Source: an uncultured Lachnospiraceae bacterium (GTDB lineage: Bacteria; Bacillota; Clostridia; Lachnospirales; Lachnospiraceae). From it: a DNA stretch of 46,807 nt. Positions 1 to 7,603 of this stretch are shown in pieces. The notes beneath the pieces were generated by a model. It made no database searches. It had not been told where the DNA came from and saw nothing but the letters and a program-made list of their open reading frames with translations. The DNA lies in NCBI GenBank assembly GCA_910588655.1, contig CAJUPJ010000031.1, forward strand, positions 1-46,807. Reading direction: 5' to 3'. Both the position numbers and the translations under genes were made by a program. Numbering within the stretch: the first letter of the stretch is position 1; every line of letters starts with the position of its first letter.

Positions 1-254
1 ACGTCCGGTGGAGGTGACTCCCAGGATAGTGCAACAGAAAATAACCGCCTGCTTTTATGCAGGTAAGGGTGAAAAGGCAAGGTAAGAGCTTACCGCTTCC
101 CTGGTAACAGGGCAAGGCTGTGTAAACCCCATCCGGAGCAAGGCCAGACAGGGACAGTACAGTTGCCCGCTGTGTCCCGGGTAGGCTGCTTGAACCTGCT
201 GGCAACAGCAGGTCTAGATAGATGATTGTCTGATACAGAACCCGGCTTATAGTG
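1..254 (+). ncRNA. rnpB: RNase P RNA (type A), 3' part
   Basis: This is the catalytic RNA of ribonuclease P, which trims the 5' leader of pre-tRNAs. The 5' end lies outside the window. The conserved core AGGATAGTGCAACAGAAA is at about 22-39, followed by GGTAAGGGTGAAAAGG, the AAACCCCATCCGGAGCAAGGCC block near 125-146, and the characteristic 3' end ACAGAACCCGGCTTAT near 235-250. The layout is that of type A rather than the Bacillus type B. The exact 3' end is estimated, because its pairing partner in helix P1 is not in the window. About 100 bases of very AT-rich sequence follow before mutS, with no recognisable feature. Confidence 0.93.
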
Positions 255-358
255 TTGCTCATTACTAACATAGATAAATAACAACATATAGCAATATATA
301 ACAAGACAAAATAATACATAACAATAAATAACAATACATAAAAAGAGAGGAATACAAT

Positions 359-3073
359 ATGCCACTCACACCAATGATGCAGAATTATATAGATACTAAG
401 CAGGAATACAGTGATTGTATTCTTTTTTATCGTTTAGGGGATTTTTATGAGATGTTTTATGAAGATGCCCAGGTGTGTTCCAAAGAACTTGACCTTACTC
501 TTACATCTAAAAGCTGCGGGCTTCCAGAGCGTGCCCCTATGTGCGGAGTACCATTCCATGCTGCCAGTACATACTTAAACAAGCTTGTTAAAAAAGGATA
601 TAAGGTTGCTATCTGTGAACAGGTAGAAGACCCAAAAGAAGCAAAGGGGCTTGTAAAAAGGGAAGTAGTGCGTGTTGCTACACCTGGCACAAACCTTGAT
701 GCCCATGCGCTTGATGAAAGCCGGAATAATTATCTTATGTGTGTGCTGTATACAGTTAATGCATATGGTGCAGCATATGTTGATGTAACTACAGGCAGCT
801 TCTACATGACAGAATTTGATACTGAAAATAAACTGCTGGATGAAATAAGTAAAATATCACCTTCTGAAATAATATGCAATGATTCATTTCTTGTATCAGG
901 AATTGATTTGGAAGATTTAAGGGGAAGGCTTGGCATAGTAGTTTCATCAATAGAGTCATGGTATTTTGATGAAGACAAGTGCAGGCAGGTTCTTATGGAG
1001 CATTTTAAAACAAACTCACTGTCAGGGCTTGGGCTTGATGATTACAGTATAGGTGTAGTTGCTTCAGGTGCGGTAATGCAGTATCTTATAGAAACCCAGA
1101 AAATTTCCCTTGACCATATAACTTCTATTAAACCTTATTCCCCTGGAAACTATATGCTTCTTGACCGTTCTACAAGAAGAAACCTTGAACTTTGCGAAAC
1201 AATGCGTGAAAAATCTAAAAGGGGTTCTCTTTTCTGGGTTCTGGACAAGACAAAAACTGCAATGGGTGCAAGGCTTCTACGTAAATCTATAGAACAGCCT
1301 CTTATAAACCCTGCAAGCATTAACAAACGGCTGGATATTATTACAGAATTAAATAATAATGCAGTTTCAAGGGAGGAACTAAGGGAGTATTTAGGCTCAA
1401 TATATGACCTTGAAAGGCTTATTGGTAAAATCAGCTACCGGAGCGCCAATCCAAGGGATTTAATTGCATTCCGGCAGTCACTTTCAATGCTCCCGCATAT
1501 TAAAGAAATGCTTTCTTCATTTAGTGAACCAGGGCTTAAGGATTTTGCAGAAAGACTTGATGATTTAAGGGATTTACATTCACTTGTGGAAAGTTCAATA
1601 GAAGAAGAACCGCCAATATCCATAAGGGAAGGCGGTATTATAAAAGATGGTTACAACAGTGAAGTTGACCAGCTTAAACGTGCAAAGACAGATGGCAAGA
1701 ACTGGCTTGCAGAACTTGTGGAAGAGGAGAAACAGCGTACAGGCATTAAAAATCTCAGGGTAAAATATAATAAAGTATTTGGCTACCATCTTGAAGTTAC
1801 TAATTCATATAAAGAGTTAGTGCCTGATGACTGGACAAGAAAACAGACACTTTCCAATGCTGAAAGGTATACTACACCGCGGCTTAAAGAACTTGAAGAT
1901 ACAATACTTGGTGCAGAGGACAGGCTTTGTTCACTTGAATACAATATTTTCTGCCAGATAAGGGATAAGATTTATGACAATATCGGGCGTGTACAGATAT
2001 CAGCACATATAATCGCCAATATAGATTTATTTGCATCACTTGCGCTTGTGGCAGAGCAGAATAATTATGTACGTCCTGTTATAAATAAAAAGGGCTGTAT
2101 AGAGATTAAGAACGGACGCCATCCCGTTGTTGAAAAAATGATTAACAATGACTTGTTCGTTGCCAATGACACATATCTTGACAACGGCAAAAACAGGATT
2201 GCAGTTATTACAGGCCCTAATATGGCAGGCAAATCCACATATATGCGCCAGACAGCATTAATTGTATTAATGGCACAGATTGGCTCATTTGTCCCAGCTG
2301 ACAGTGCGAATATAGGAATTGCTGACAGGATTTTTACAAGGGTAGGCGCTTCAGATGACCTTGCAAGCGGCCAGAGCACATTTATGGTAGAGATGACAGA
2401 GGTTGCCAATATTCTCAGGAATGCAACTAAAAACAGCCTTATAATACTTGATGAAATAGGCAGGGGCACAAGCACGTTTGACGGTCTTAGCATAGCATGG
2501 GCTGTTATAGAACATATAGCCAATACAAAACTGCTTGGTGCTAAAACACTGTTTGCAACCCATTACCATGAACTTACTGAACTTGAGGGCAAGCTTGACA
2601 GTGTAAATAATTACTGTATAGCAGTAAAAGAACAAGGTGATGATATTGTATTTTTAAGGAAAATAATAAAAGGCGGAGCTGATAAAAGCTATGGGATACA
2701 GGTTGCAAAGCTTGCAGGCGTGCCAGAAAGCGTACTGGTGCGTGCAAGGGAAATAGCAGGACAGCTTAGTGAAAATGATGTAATGGCAAATGCAAAAGAC
2801 ATAGATATAGATTTAAATGCAGATTACAGCCTTCCTGGCAATAGCTATGGTGTGGAACAGCAGGAAGCAAGAAAGCGCAAAAGGCAGAAAGCAGAAAACC
2901 AGGCAGAAGAAGAGAAGATGGGACAGCTTTCACTCTTTGGCACTAATAATGGAAATATCAAAACAGATGATATAATAATAGAACTTCATGACCTGGATTT
3001 GGTGAATATTACGCCAATTGATGCCCTGAATGTTTTATACAAAATGCAGACGAAATTAAGGAACAGGGTTTAG
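359..3073 (+). CDS. mutS: DNA mismatch repair protein MutS
   Basis: MutS recognises base mismatches and small loops after replication and hands over to MutL. The protein is 904 aa, slightly longer than E. coli MutS (853). The mismatch-contacting Phe-x-Glu is visible as F29-Y30-E31 in GDFYEMF. The ATPase domain has Walker A GPNMAGKST at 619-627, Walker B DEIGRG from about 698, and the FATHYHEL switch motif. The C-terminus ends with the typical IDALNVLYKMQTKL segment. An AGAGAGG ribosome binding site precedes the ATG. mutL starts 25 bases downstream, so the two are probably co-transcribed. All key residues seen are intact. Confidence 0.98.
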   Translation: MPLTPMMQNYIDTKQEYSDCILFYRLGDFYEMFYEDAQVCSKELDLTLTSKSCGLPERAPMCGVPFHAASTYLNKLVKKGYKVAICEQVEDPKEAKGLVKREVVRVATPGTNLDAHALDESRNNYLMCVLYTVNAYGAAYVDVTTGSFYMTEFDTENKLLDEISKISPSEIICNDSFLVSGIDLEDLRGRLGIVVSSIESWYFDEDKCRQVLMEHFKTNSLSGLGLDDYSIGVVASGAVMQYLIETQKISLDHITSIKPYSPGNYMLLDRSTRRNLELCETMREKSKRGSLFWVLDKTKTAMGARLLRKSIEQPLINPASINKRLDIITELNNNAVSREELREYLGSIYDLERLIGKISYRSANPRDLIAFRQSLSMLPHIKEMLSSFSEPGLKDFAERLDDLRDLHSLVESSIEEEPPISIREGGIIKDGYNSEVDQLKRAKTDGKNWLAELVEEEKQRTGIKNLRVKYNKVFGYHLEVTNSYKELVPDDWTRKQTLSNAERYTTPRLKELEDTILGAEDRLCSLEYNIFCQIRDKIYDNIGRVQISAHIIANIDLFASLALVAEQNNYVRPVINKKGCIEIKNGRHPVVEKMINNDLFVANDTYLDNGKNRIAVITGPNMAGKSTYMRQTALIVLMAQIGSFVPADSANIGIADRIFTRVGASDDLASGQSTFMVEMTEVANILRNATKNSLIILDEIGRGTSTFDGLSIAWAVIEHIANTKLLGAKTLFATHYHELTELEGKLDSVNNYCIAVKEQGDDIVFLRKIIKGGADKSYGIQVAKLAGVPESVLVRAREIAGQLSENDVMANAKDIDIDLNADYSLPGNSYGVEQQEARKRKRQKAENQAEEEKMGQLSLFGTNNGNIKTDDIIIELHDLDLVNITPIDALNVLYKMQTKLRNRV

Positions 3074-3098
3074 TACAGGCTGAAGAGCGGAGGGGACT

Positions 3099-4961
3099 AT
3101 GTCTATACAAGTTCTTGATAAAGATACAGTAAATAAAATTGCAGCAGGTGAGGTTATAGAAAGACCTATGGCTGTTGTTAAGGAATTGCTGGAAAATGCT
3201 ATTGATGCAGGTGCATCTTCTGTTACTGTAGAGATTAAAGACGGCGGCAAAAGTTTAATACGCGTAACTGACAATGGAAGCGGTATAGACAGGGAAGATA
3301 TAAAGCTTGCATTTATGCCACATACCACAAGTAAAATAAAACAGTTACAAGACCTTTTATCCATATCTACACTTGGCTTCAGGGGTGAAGCATTAGCGAG
3401 CATTGCTTCTGTTTCCCAGCTTGAAATGCTGACCAAAACAAGAAAATCTTTTTCTGGTTCAAGATATGTTATTGAGGGAGGCACTGAAAAATCATTTACA
3501 GAGGCGGGATGTCCTGACGGCACTACTTTTATTGTACATAACCTTTTTTATAATACACCTGCAAGGCTTAAATTCCTTAAAACATCCCAGACAGAAGCAG
3601 GCTATATAAGCAGTATAGTGGAACATATGGCACTTTCCCACCCGGATATTTCATTCAGGTTTATAAACCAGAACCAGACGAGGCTTTGTACATCAGGAAA
3701 TGGAAAATTAAAAGATGTGGTTTACAATATATTTGGAAAAGATATAACCGCAAACCTGCTTGAAATTAATGTAATAAAAGAAAGCTGCCAGATAAGCGGT
3801 TATATTGGCAAACCCGTAATATCACGTGGCAACAGGGGATGTATAAACTATTTTGTAAATGGCAGGTATATAAAAAGCAATATTATAAACCATGCAATAG
3901 AGGAAGCATATTCAGGGTATATGATGAACCATAAATACCCGTTTGTTGTCCTTGATTTTAAAACAGACCCGGGACTTATAGATATAAACGTGCATCCACA
4001 GAAAATGGAGATACGTTTTACAAATGAAAAAGAGTTGTACCATGATATTTATAATGTGGTTTCAGAAACATTAAAACATAAAGAATTAATACCAGAAGTA
4101 ACATTTAATAAAAGTAAAAAGAATGACAATGGCGGAAATAAAATAACAGATAAAAACCAGGATAAAAAAAATTATAAAGAAAAAGAGGTGATATTAAGAC
4201 CGCTTTCACCAGAAGAAACCAGAAATTTATTTGGTACAGGGGAAAATAACACAGAAAGTAAAAAAGGTGTAAAAAAAGATATAAAAAAAGAAGAGACAGA
4301 ACTGCGTGAAACTGCTGCATATAATGCACATAATATTAAACAGGAAACTTTATTTGAAACAGATATAATGTCAGCGCAGTCTGGCAAGGATATTAAAATA
4401 ATTGGGCAGGTTTTTTCTACATACTGGATATTACAGTATGGTGACAGCATGTTTATTGTTGACCAGCATGCAGCACATGAAAAAGTCCTTTATGAACAGT
4501 TTATGAAGCAGATAGAAAATAACCAGCCATTTACACAGATGTTAAACCCTCCTGTTGTTGCCAGCCTGTCAATGGCAGAGCAGCAGGTTTTAGAAGAAAA
4601 TGCAGGTGTGTTCCAAAAACTTGGCTATATTATTGAAAATTTCGGCGGAAGGGAATATATGTTAAGCGGAGTACCGGCACATCTGCCAGATATTGCAACG
4701 AAAGAACTTTTTTTAGAAATAATAGACGGGCTTTTGGATAATAAAGCAGGCATAACTCCAGAAACACTCTTATCACATGTAGCCTCAATGTCATGCAAGG
4801 CTGCTGTAAAAGGCGGAAGCAGCATGTCAGGGGCAGAAGCGCATGAACTTTTAAAAGAACTTATGGCGCTTGAAAACCCATATAACTGCCCTCATGGGCG
4901 TCCCGTAATGATTAAAATAACAAAAAGGGAACTTGAAAAGAAATTTAAACGTATTCTGTAA
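3099..4961 (+). CDS. mutL: DNA mismatch repair protein MutL (endonuclease type)
   Basis: MutL couples MutS mismatch recognition to strand incision. The N-terminal GHKL ATPase shows NKIAAGEVIERP, ELLENAIDAGA (catalytic Glu and Mg-binding Asn), DNGSGI and TLGFRGEALASI. A lysine-rich linker of roughly 100 residues (about 335-435) follows. The C-terminal domain carries the metal-binding endonuclease motif DQHAAHEKVLYE from D455, and also SCKAAVKGG and CPHGRP near the end. This fits the pattern DQHA-x2-E-x4-E, which is typical of bacteria lacking MutH, so this MutL probably nicks DNA itself. Length is 620 aa, normal for Firmicutes. RBS AGGGG lies just upstream of the ATG. It sits between mutS and miaA in the same direction. 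Confidence 0.98.
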   Translation: MSIQVLDKDTVNKIAAGEVIERPMAVVKELLENAIDAGASSVTVEIKDGGKSLIRVTDNGSGIDREDIKLAFMPHTTSKIKQLQDLLSISTLGFRGEALASIASVSQLEMLTKTRKSFSGSRYVIEGGTEKSFTEAGCPDGTTFIVHNLFYNTPARLKFLKTSQTEAGYISSIVEHMALSHPDISFRFINQNQTRLCTSGNGKLKDVVYNIFGKDITANLLEINVIKESCQISGYIGKPVISRGNRGCINYFVNGRYIKSNIINHAIEEAYSGYMMNHKYPFVVLDFKTDPGLIDINVHPQKMEIRFTNEKELYHDIYNVVSETLKHKELIPEVTFNKSKKNDNGGNKITDKNQDKKNYKEKEVILRPLSPEETRNLFGTGENNTESKKGVKKDIKKEETELRETAAYNAHNIKQETLFETDIMSAQSGKDIKIIGQVFSTYWILQYGDSMFIVDQHAAHEKVLYEQFMKQIENNQPFTQMLNPPVVASLSMAEQQVLEENAGVFQKLGYIIENFGGREYMLSGVPAHLPDIATKELFLEIIDGLLDNKAGITPETLLSHVASMSCKAAVKGGSSMSGAEAHELLKELMALENPYNCPHGRPVMIKITKRELEKKFKRIL

Positions 4962-4991
4962 AAAATAAAAACAGGAAGCAGGTAATTTTTA

Positions 4992-5954
4992 ATGGAAACA
5001 GGACAGGGCAGCAGCCATAAACCGCTTATAATAATTACAGGGCCTACAGCATCAGGCAAAACAAAGTTATCAATAGAAATAGCCAAAGCAATTAATGGTG
5101 AAATTATTTCTGCTGATTCAATGCAGGTTTACCGGGGAATGGATATTGGTACAGCTAAAATACGCAAAGAGGAAATGCAGGGGATAAAACATTACCTTAT
5201 TGATGAATTTGAGCCTTGGGAAGAATTTAATGTTAAAATTTTTAAAGAAAAATGCAGCCAGTATATACAGGAAATTTACAGCCATAATAAAATCCCGGTT
5301 ATTGCTGGCGGGACAGGCTTTTATATACAGGCTGTTTTATATAATATTGACTTTAAAGAAACTGTGACAGATGAAGCATACCGTAAGAAATTATGGCATT
5401 TTGCAAGGGTACATGGGGCAGAAGCACTTCATAAAGAGCTTGCAAGGATAGATAAAGCCTCATCAGAAACAATACATCCCAATAATATTAAACGTGTAAT
5501 CAGGGCAATGGAATATTACAACCAGACAGGGACACCTATTTCACAGCATAATGAGGAAGAACGCCAGAAAGAAGCAGCATATTCATTCCAGTATTTTGTA
5601 TTAAACCTTCCACGCGGAATACTATATAACCGTATAAACCAGCGTGTAGATATAATGCGTAAAGAAGGGCTGGAAGATGAAGTAAAGGCACTTATGGCAA
5701 AAGGCTGCACAAAAGACATGGTATCAATGCAGGGGCTTGGATATAAAGAAATTATAGATGCAATAACCAATAATAAACCTGTAGAAGATGCATTTGACAA
5801 AATAAAACAGGAAACAAGGCATTTTGCAAAAAGGCAGATAACATGGTTTAAAAGAGAGAAAAATACAAACTGGATAGAAAAAGAACAGTTTGCTTCAGAA
5901 CAGGAAATAGTTAATTACTGTATTAAAGAATGTAAAAAAATAACCACGCCATAA
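4992..5954 (+). CDS. miaA: tRNA dimethylallyltransferase MiaA
   Basis: MiaA adds a dimethylallyl group to A37 of tRNAs reading UNN codons. The 320-aa protein has the P-loop GPTASGKT near residues 16-23. The substrate-binding segment ISADSMQVYRGMDIGTAKI follows, then AGGTGFYIQAVLY and the C-terminal helical region with RHFAKRQITWFKRE. Length is normal for the family. The start follows mutL by 30 bases, with AGGAAGCAGG as ribosome binding site. The order mutS-mutL-miaA is common in Firmicutes and supports one transcript. Confidence 0.97.
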   Translation: METGQGSSHKPLIIITGPTASGKTKLSIEIAKAINGEIISADSMQVYRGMDIGTAKIRKEEMQGIKHYLIDEFEPWEEFNVKIFKEKCSQYIQEIYSHNKIPVIAGGTGFYIQAVLYNIDFKETVTDEAYRKKLWHFARVHGAEALHKELARIDKASSETIHPNNIKRVIRAMEYYNQTGTPISQHNEEERQKEAAYSFQYFVLNLPRGILYNRINQRVDIMRKEGLEDEVKALMAKGCTKDMVSMQGLGYKEIIDAITNNKPVEDAFDKIKQETRHFAKRQITWFKREKNTNWIEKEQFASEQEIVNYCIKECKKITTP

Positions 5955-5993
5955 TAGAAGCTTTTATACAATTTTATACAAGGGGAAAACAAA

Positions 5994-6629
5994 ATGAAAA
6001 AAGCAATTATTTCTGATTTTGATTATACATTAGGTGATTCATCACAAGGAATTATTGCCAGTATTAACTATGCATTGGACAAGATGGGCATTAAAAAACC
6101 TGGCAGGGATGAAGCTGTAAAAACAATAGGCATGTCCCTTGGCAGGACATATGAAATATTATCAGGAAGAAGCAGCACCAGTGAAAAAGAAGACTTTGAG
6201 AAATATTTCAAAGAAAAAGCAGATGAAGTTATGGTTTCTAATACATTTCTTTATAATGGTGTCCTGGAAATGCTTCAAAGCCTTCATGTTAAAGGGTTAA
6301 AGACAGCAATAGTAACAACAAAATACCATTACAGGATTAAACAGATATTAGAAATTAATAATGCATCCAGTCTTGTAGACGGAATTATTGGCGGTGATGA
6401 TGTAACTACCCCAAAACCTTCACCAGAAGGAATAAATAAAATAAAAGAACAATTTAATGTCCGTCCAGAAGAAATACTATATGCAGGAGACAGTGTTATT
6501 GATGCAGAAGCAGCACAGGCAGCAGGTGTGGACTTTATTGCAGTTTTAACAGGTACAACACCAGATGAAGCATTTAAAAAATATCCATATGCAGGTATTA
6601 TAAATTCAGTAACAGATATAGAAACCTAA
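5994..6629 (+). CDS. HAD-superfamily phosphatase, phosphoglycolate phosphatase-like
   Basis: This is a 211-aa haloacid-dehalogenase hydrolase. Motif I is DFDYTLGDS near the N-terminus (nucleophile Asp and acid/base Asp). Motif II is the Thr in AIVTTKYHY, motif III the Lys of TTPKPSPEG, and motif IV is GDSVIDAEAA. A helical cap lies between motifs I and II. The arrangement resembles Gph/PpaX-type enzymes that dephosphorylate small sugar phosphates or pyrophosphate, but the substrate cannot be read from the sequence. It starts 39 bases after miaA with AAGGGG upstream, so it may be read through from the mutSL-miaA operon. Confidence 0.88.
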   Translation: MKKAIISDFDYTLGDSSQGIIASINYALDKMGIKKPGRDEAVKTIGMSLGRTYEILSGRSSTSEKEDFEKYFKEKADEVMVSNTFLYNGVLEMLQSLHVKGLKTAIVTTKYHYRIKQILEINNASSLVDGIIGGDDVTTPKPSPEGINKIKEQFNVRPEEILYAGDSVIDAEAAQAAGVDFIAVLTGTTPDEAFKKYPYAGIINSVTDIET

Positions 6630-6690
6630 AGCTTTATTAAAGAAAAATAGTAAATTAAAACAATAAATTAAAACAGGAGGTATATCTGGT

Positions 6691-7119
6691 ATGGAATACA
6701 GAATTATATCAGCAGATAATATTGAAGAACTAGCGGCTGCTATGGCAAAGTCATATTCAGAGCCGCCCTGGCATGAAACATGGACTATAGAAAAGGCTAA
6801 AGAAAGAACAGGCTCTATATTAAGTAATTATAAAGCACTCGGCATTGCAGCATACAACGGGGAAGAAATAACAGGTGCAATACTTGGCTTTACTGACCCT
6901 TATGAAGATGAGGATTTTTTCTTTGTATCTGAATTATTTGTAATTCCAGAATGGAAAAGAAAAGGTATAGGAAAAGCCTTAATACACAGCCTTGAAAATG
7001 AATTAAAAGAAAAAGGAATATATACTTTACAATTAATATCCATTAGTTATAACCAGGAATTTTATAAAAAAGCTGGTTTTAGCAATGACAGTGTTTCAGT
7101 ATTATACAAGCGTTTGTAA
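6691..7119 (+). CDS. GNAT family N-acetyltransferase
   Basis: This 142-aa protein is a single GNAT domain that transfers an acetyl group from acetyl-CoA to an unknown amine. The acetyl-CoA pyrophosphate loop is visible in VIPEWKRKGIGKALI (the R/Q-x-x-G-x-G/A pattern), preceded by the beta-strand SELFVIP and followed by LQLISISYN-EFYKKAGF, the usual C-terminal strand and helix. AGGAGG lies shortly upstream of the ATG. The hairpin 12 bases after its stop may end this transcript. The substrate is unknown. Confidence 0.85.
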   Translation: MEYRIISADNIEELAAAMAKSYSEPPWHETWTIEKAKERTGSILSNYKALGIAAYNGEEITGAILGFTDPYEDEDFFFVSELFVIPEWKRKGIGKALIHSLENELKEKGIYTLQLISISYNQEFYKKAGFSNDSVSVLYKRL

Positions 7120-7130
7120 TAAAAAAGCAG

Positions 7131-7190
7131 TTGACAAAACTGGTCTGTTGTTATAGACTTAACTTAAGGGGCGGTCTATAACAGCAGACC
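7131..7190 (+). promoter_or_regulatory. Putative blaI promoter with paired dyad operators (or hairpin terminator)
   Basis: A TTGACA box at 7131-7136 lies 17 bases before TAGACT at 7154-7159, a plausible promoter for blaI. Overlapping the -10 is GTCTGTTGTTATAGAC (7143-7158). A nearly identical reverse-complement copy lies at 7174-7189. Each copy has GTCT-N8-AGAC ends. BlaI-family repressors usually bind paired dyads overlapping their own promoter, so these may be autoregulatory operators. The same inverted repeat could fold into a long hairpin followed by TTTTAT and act as terminator of the acetyltransferase gene; both roles are possible. Confidence 0.6.
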
Positions 7191-7227
7191 TTTTATAATA
7201 TAAACTAAATAAAGAAAGGAGACTTAC

Positions 7228-7590
7228 ATGGAATATTTAAAACTATGTGACAGCGATTACCGTTTTATGATGGTCGTATGGGAACACGCACCAGTAAATT
7301 CAGGAACTCTTGTAACATTATGTAATGAAATTCTGGGATGGAAGAAATCAACTACATATACAACTATTAAAAAGTTATCTGAAAAGGGATATATTAAAAA
7401 CGAAAATGCCACTGTTACTGTTTTAATTGGGAAAGAACGTGTACAGCGTGATGAATCAGCTTATTTTGTTGAAAGGACATTTGGCGGCTCTCTTCCGCAG
7501 TTTCTGGCGGCTTTCCTTGGCGGAAAGAAAATATCTGCAAAAGAAGCAGAGAAAATAAAAGAACTTATTGACCAGCATAGTGATAAATAG
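7228..7590 (+). CDS. blaI: BlaI/MecI/CopY family transcriptional repressor
   Basis: This 120-aa winged-helix repressor has the family's N-terminal DNA-binding domain, with the recognition region WKKSTTYTTIKKLSEKGYI around residues 36-54, followed by a helical dimerisation tail. In known systems such proteins block a resistance gene until a BlaR1/MecR1 protease triggers their cleavage. The next gene, 13 bases downstream, encodes an M56 protease of the BlaR1 type, so the two form a classical sensor-repressor pair. An AAAGGAG-type ribosome binding site precedes the ATG. Likely targets are its own promoter (dyads at 7143-7189) and possibly the penicillin-binding protein gene at 11253, which carries BlaI-like operators. 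Confidence 0.9.
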   Translation: MEYLKLCDSDYRFMMVVWEHAPVNSGTLVTLCNEILGWKKSTTYTTIKKLSEKGYIKNENATVTVLIGKERVQRDESAYFVERTFGGSLPQFLAAFLGGKKISAKEAEKIKELIDQHSDK

Positions 7591-7603
7591 CGTATAAAGG
7601 GAG

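Noticed and set aside
254..358. AT-rich repeats (AACAA/ATAAC-like runs) before mutS, considered as a possible CRISPR-like or satellite array
   Set aside because: Units are irregular, only 5-9 bases, without spacers; simple low-complexity leader sequence explains it.
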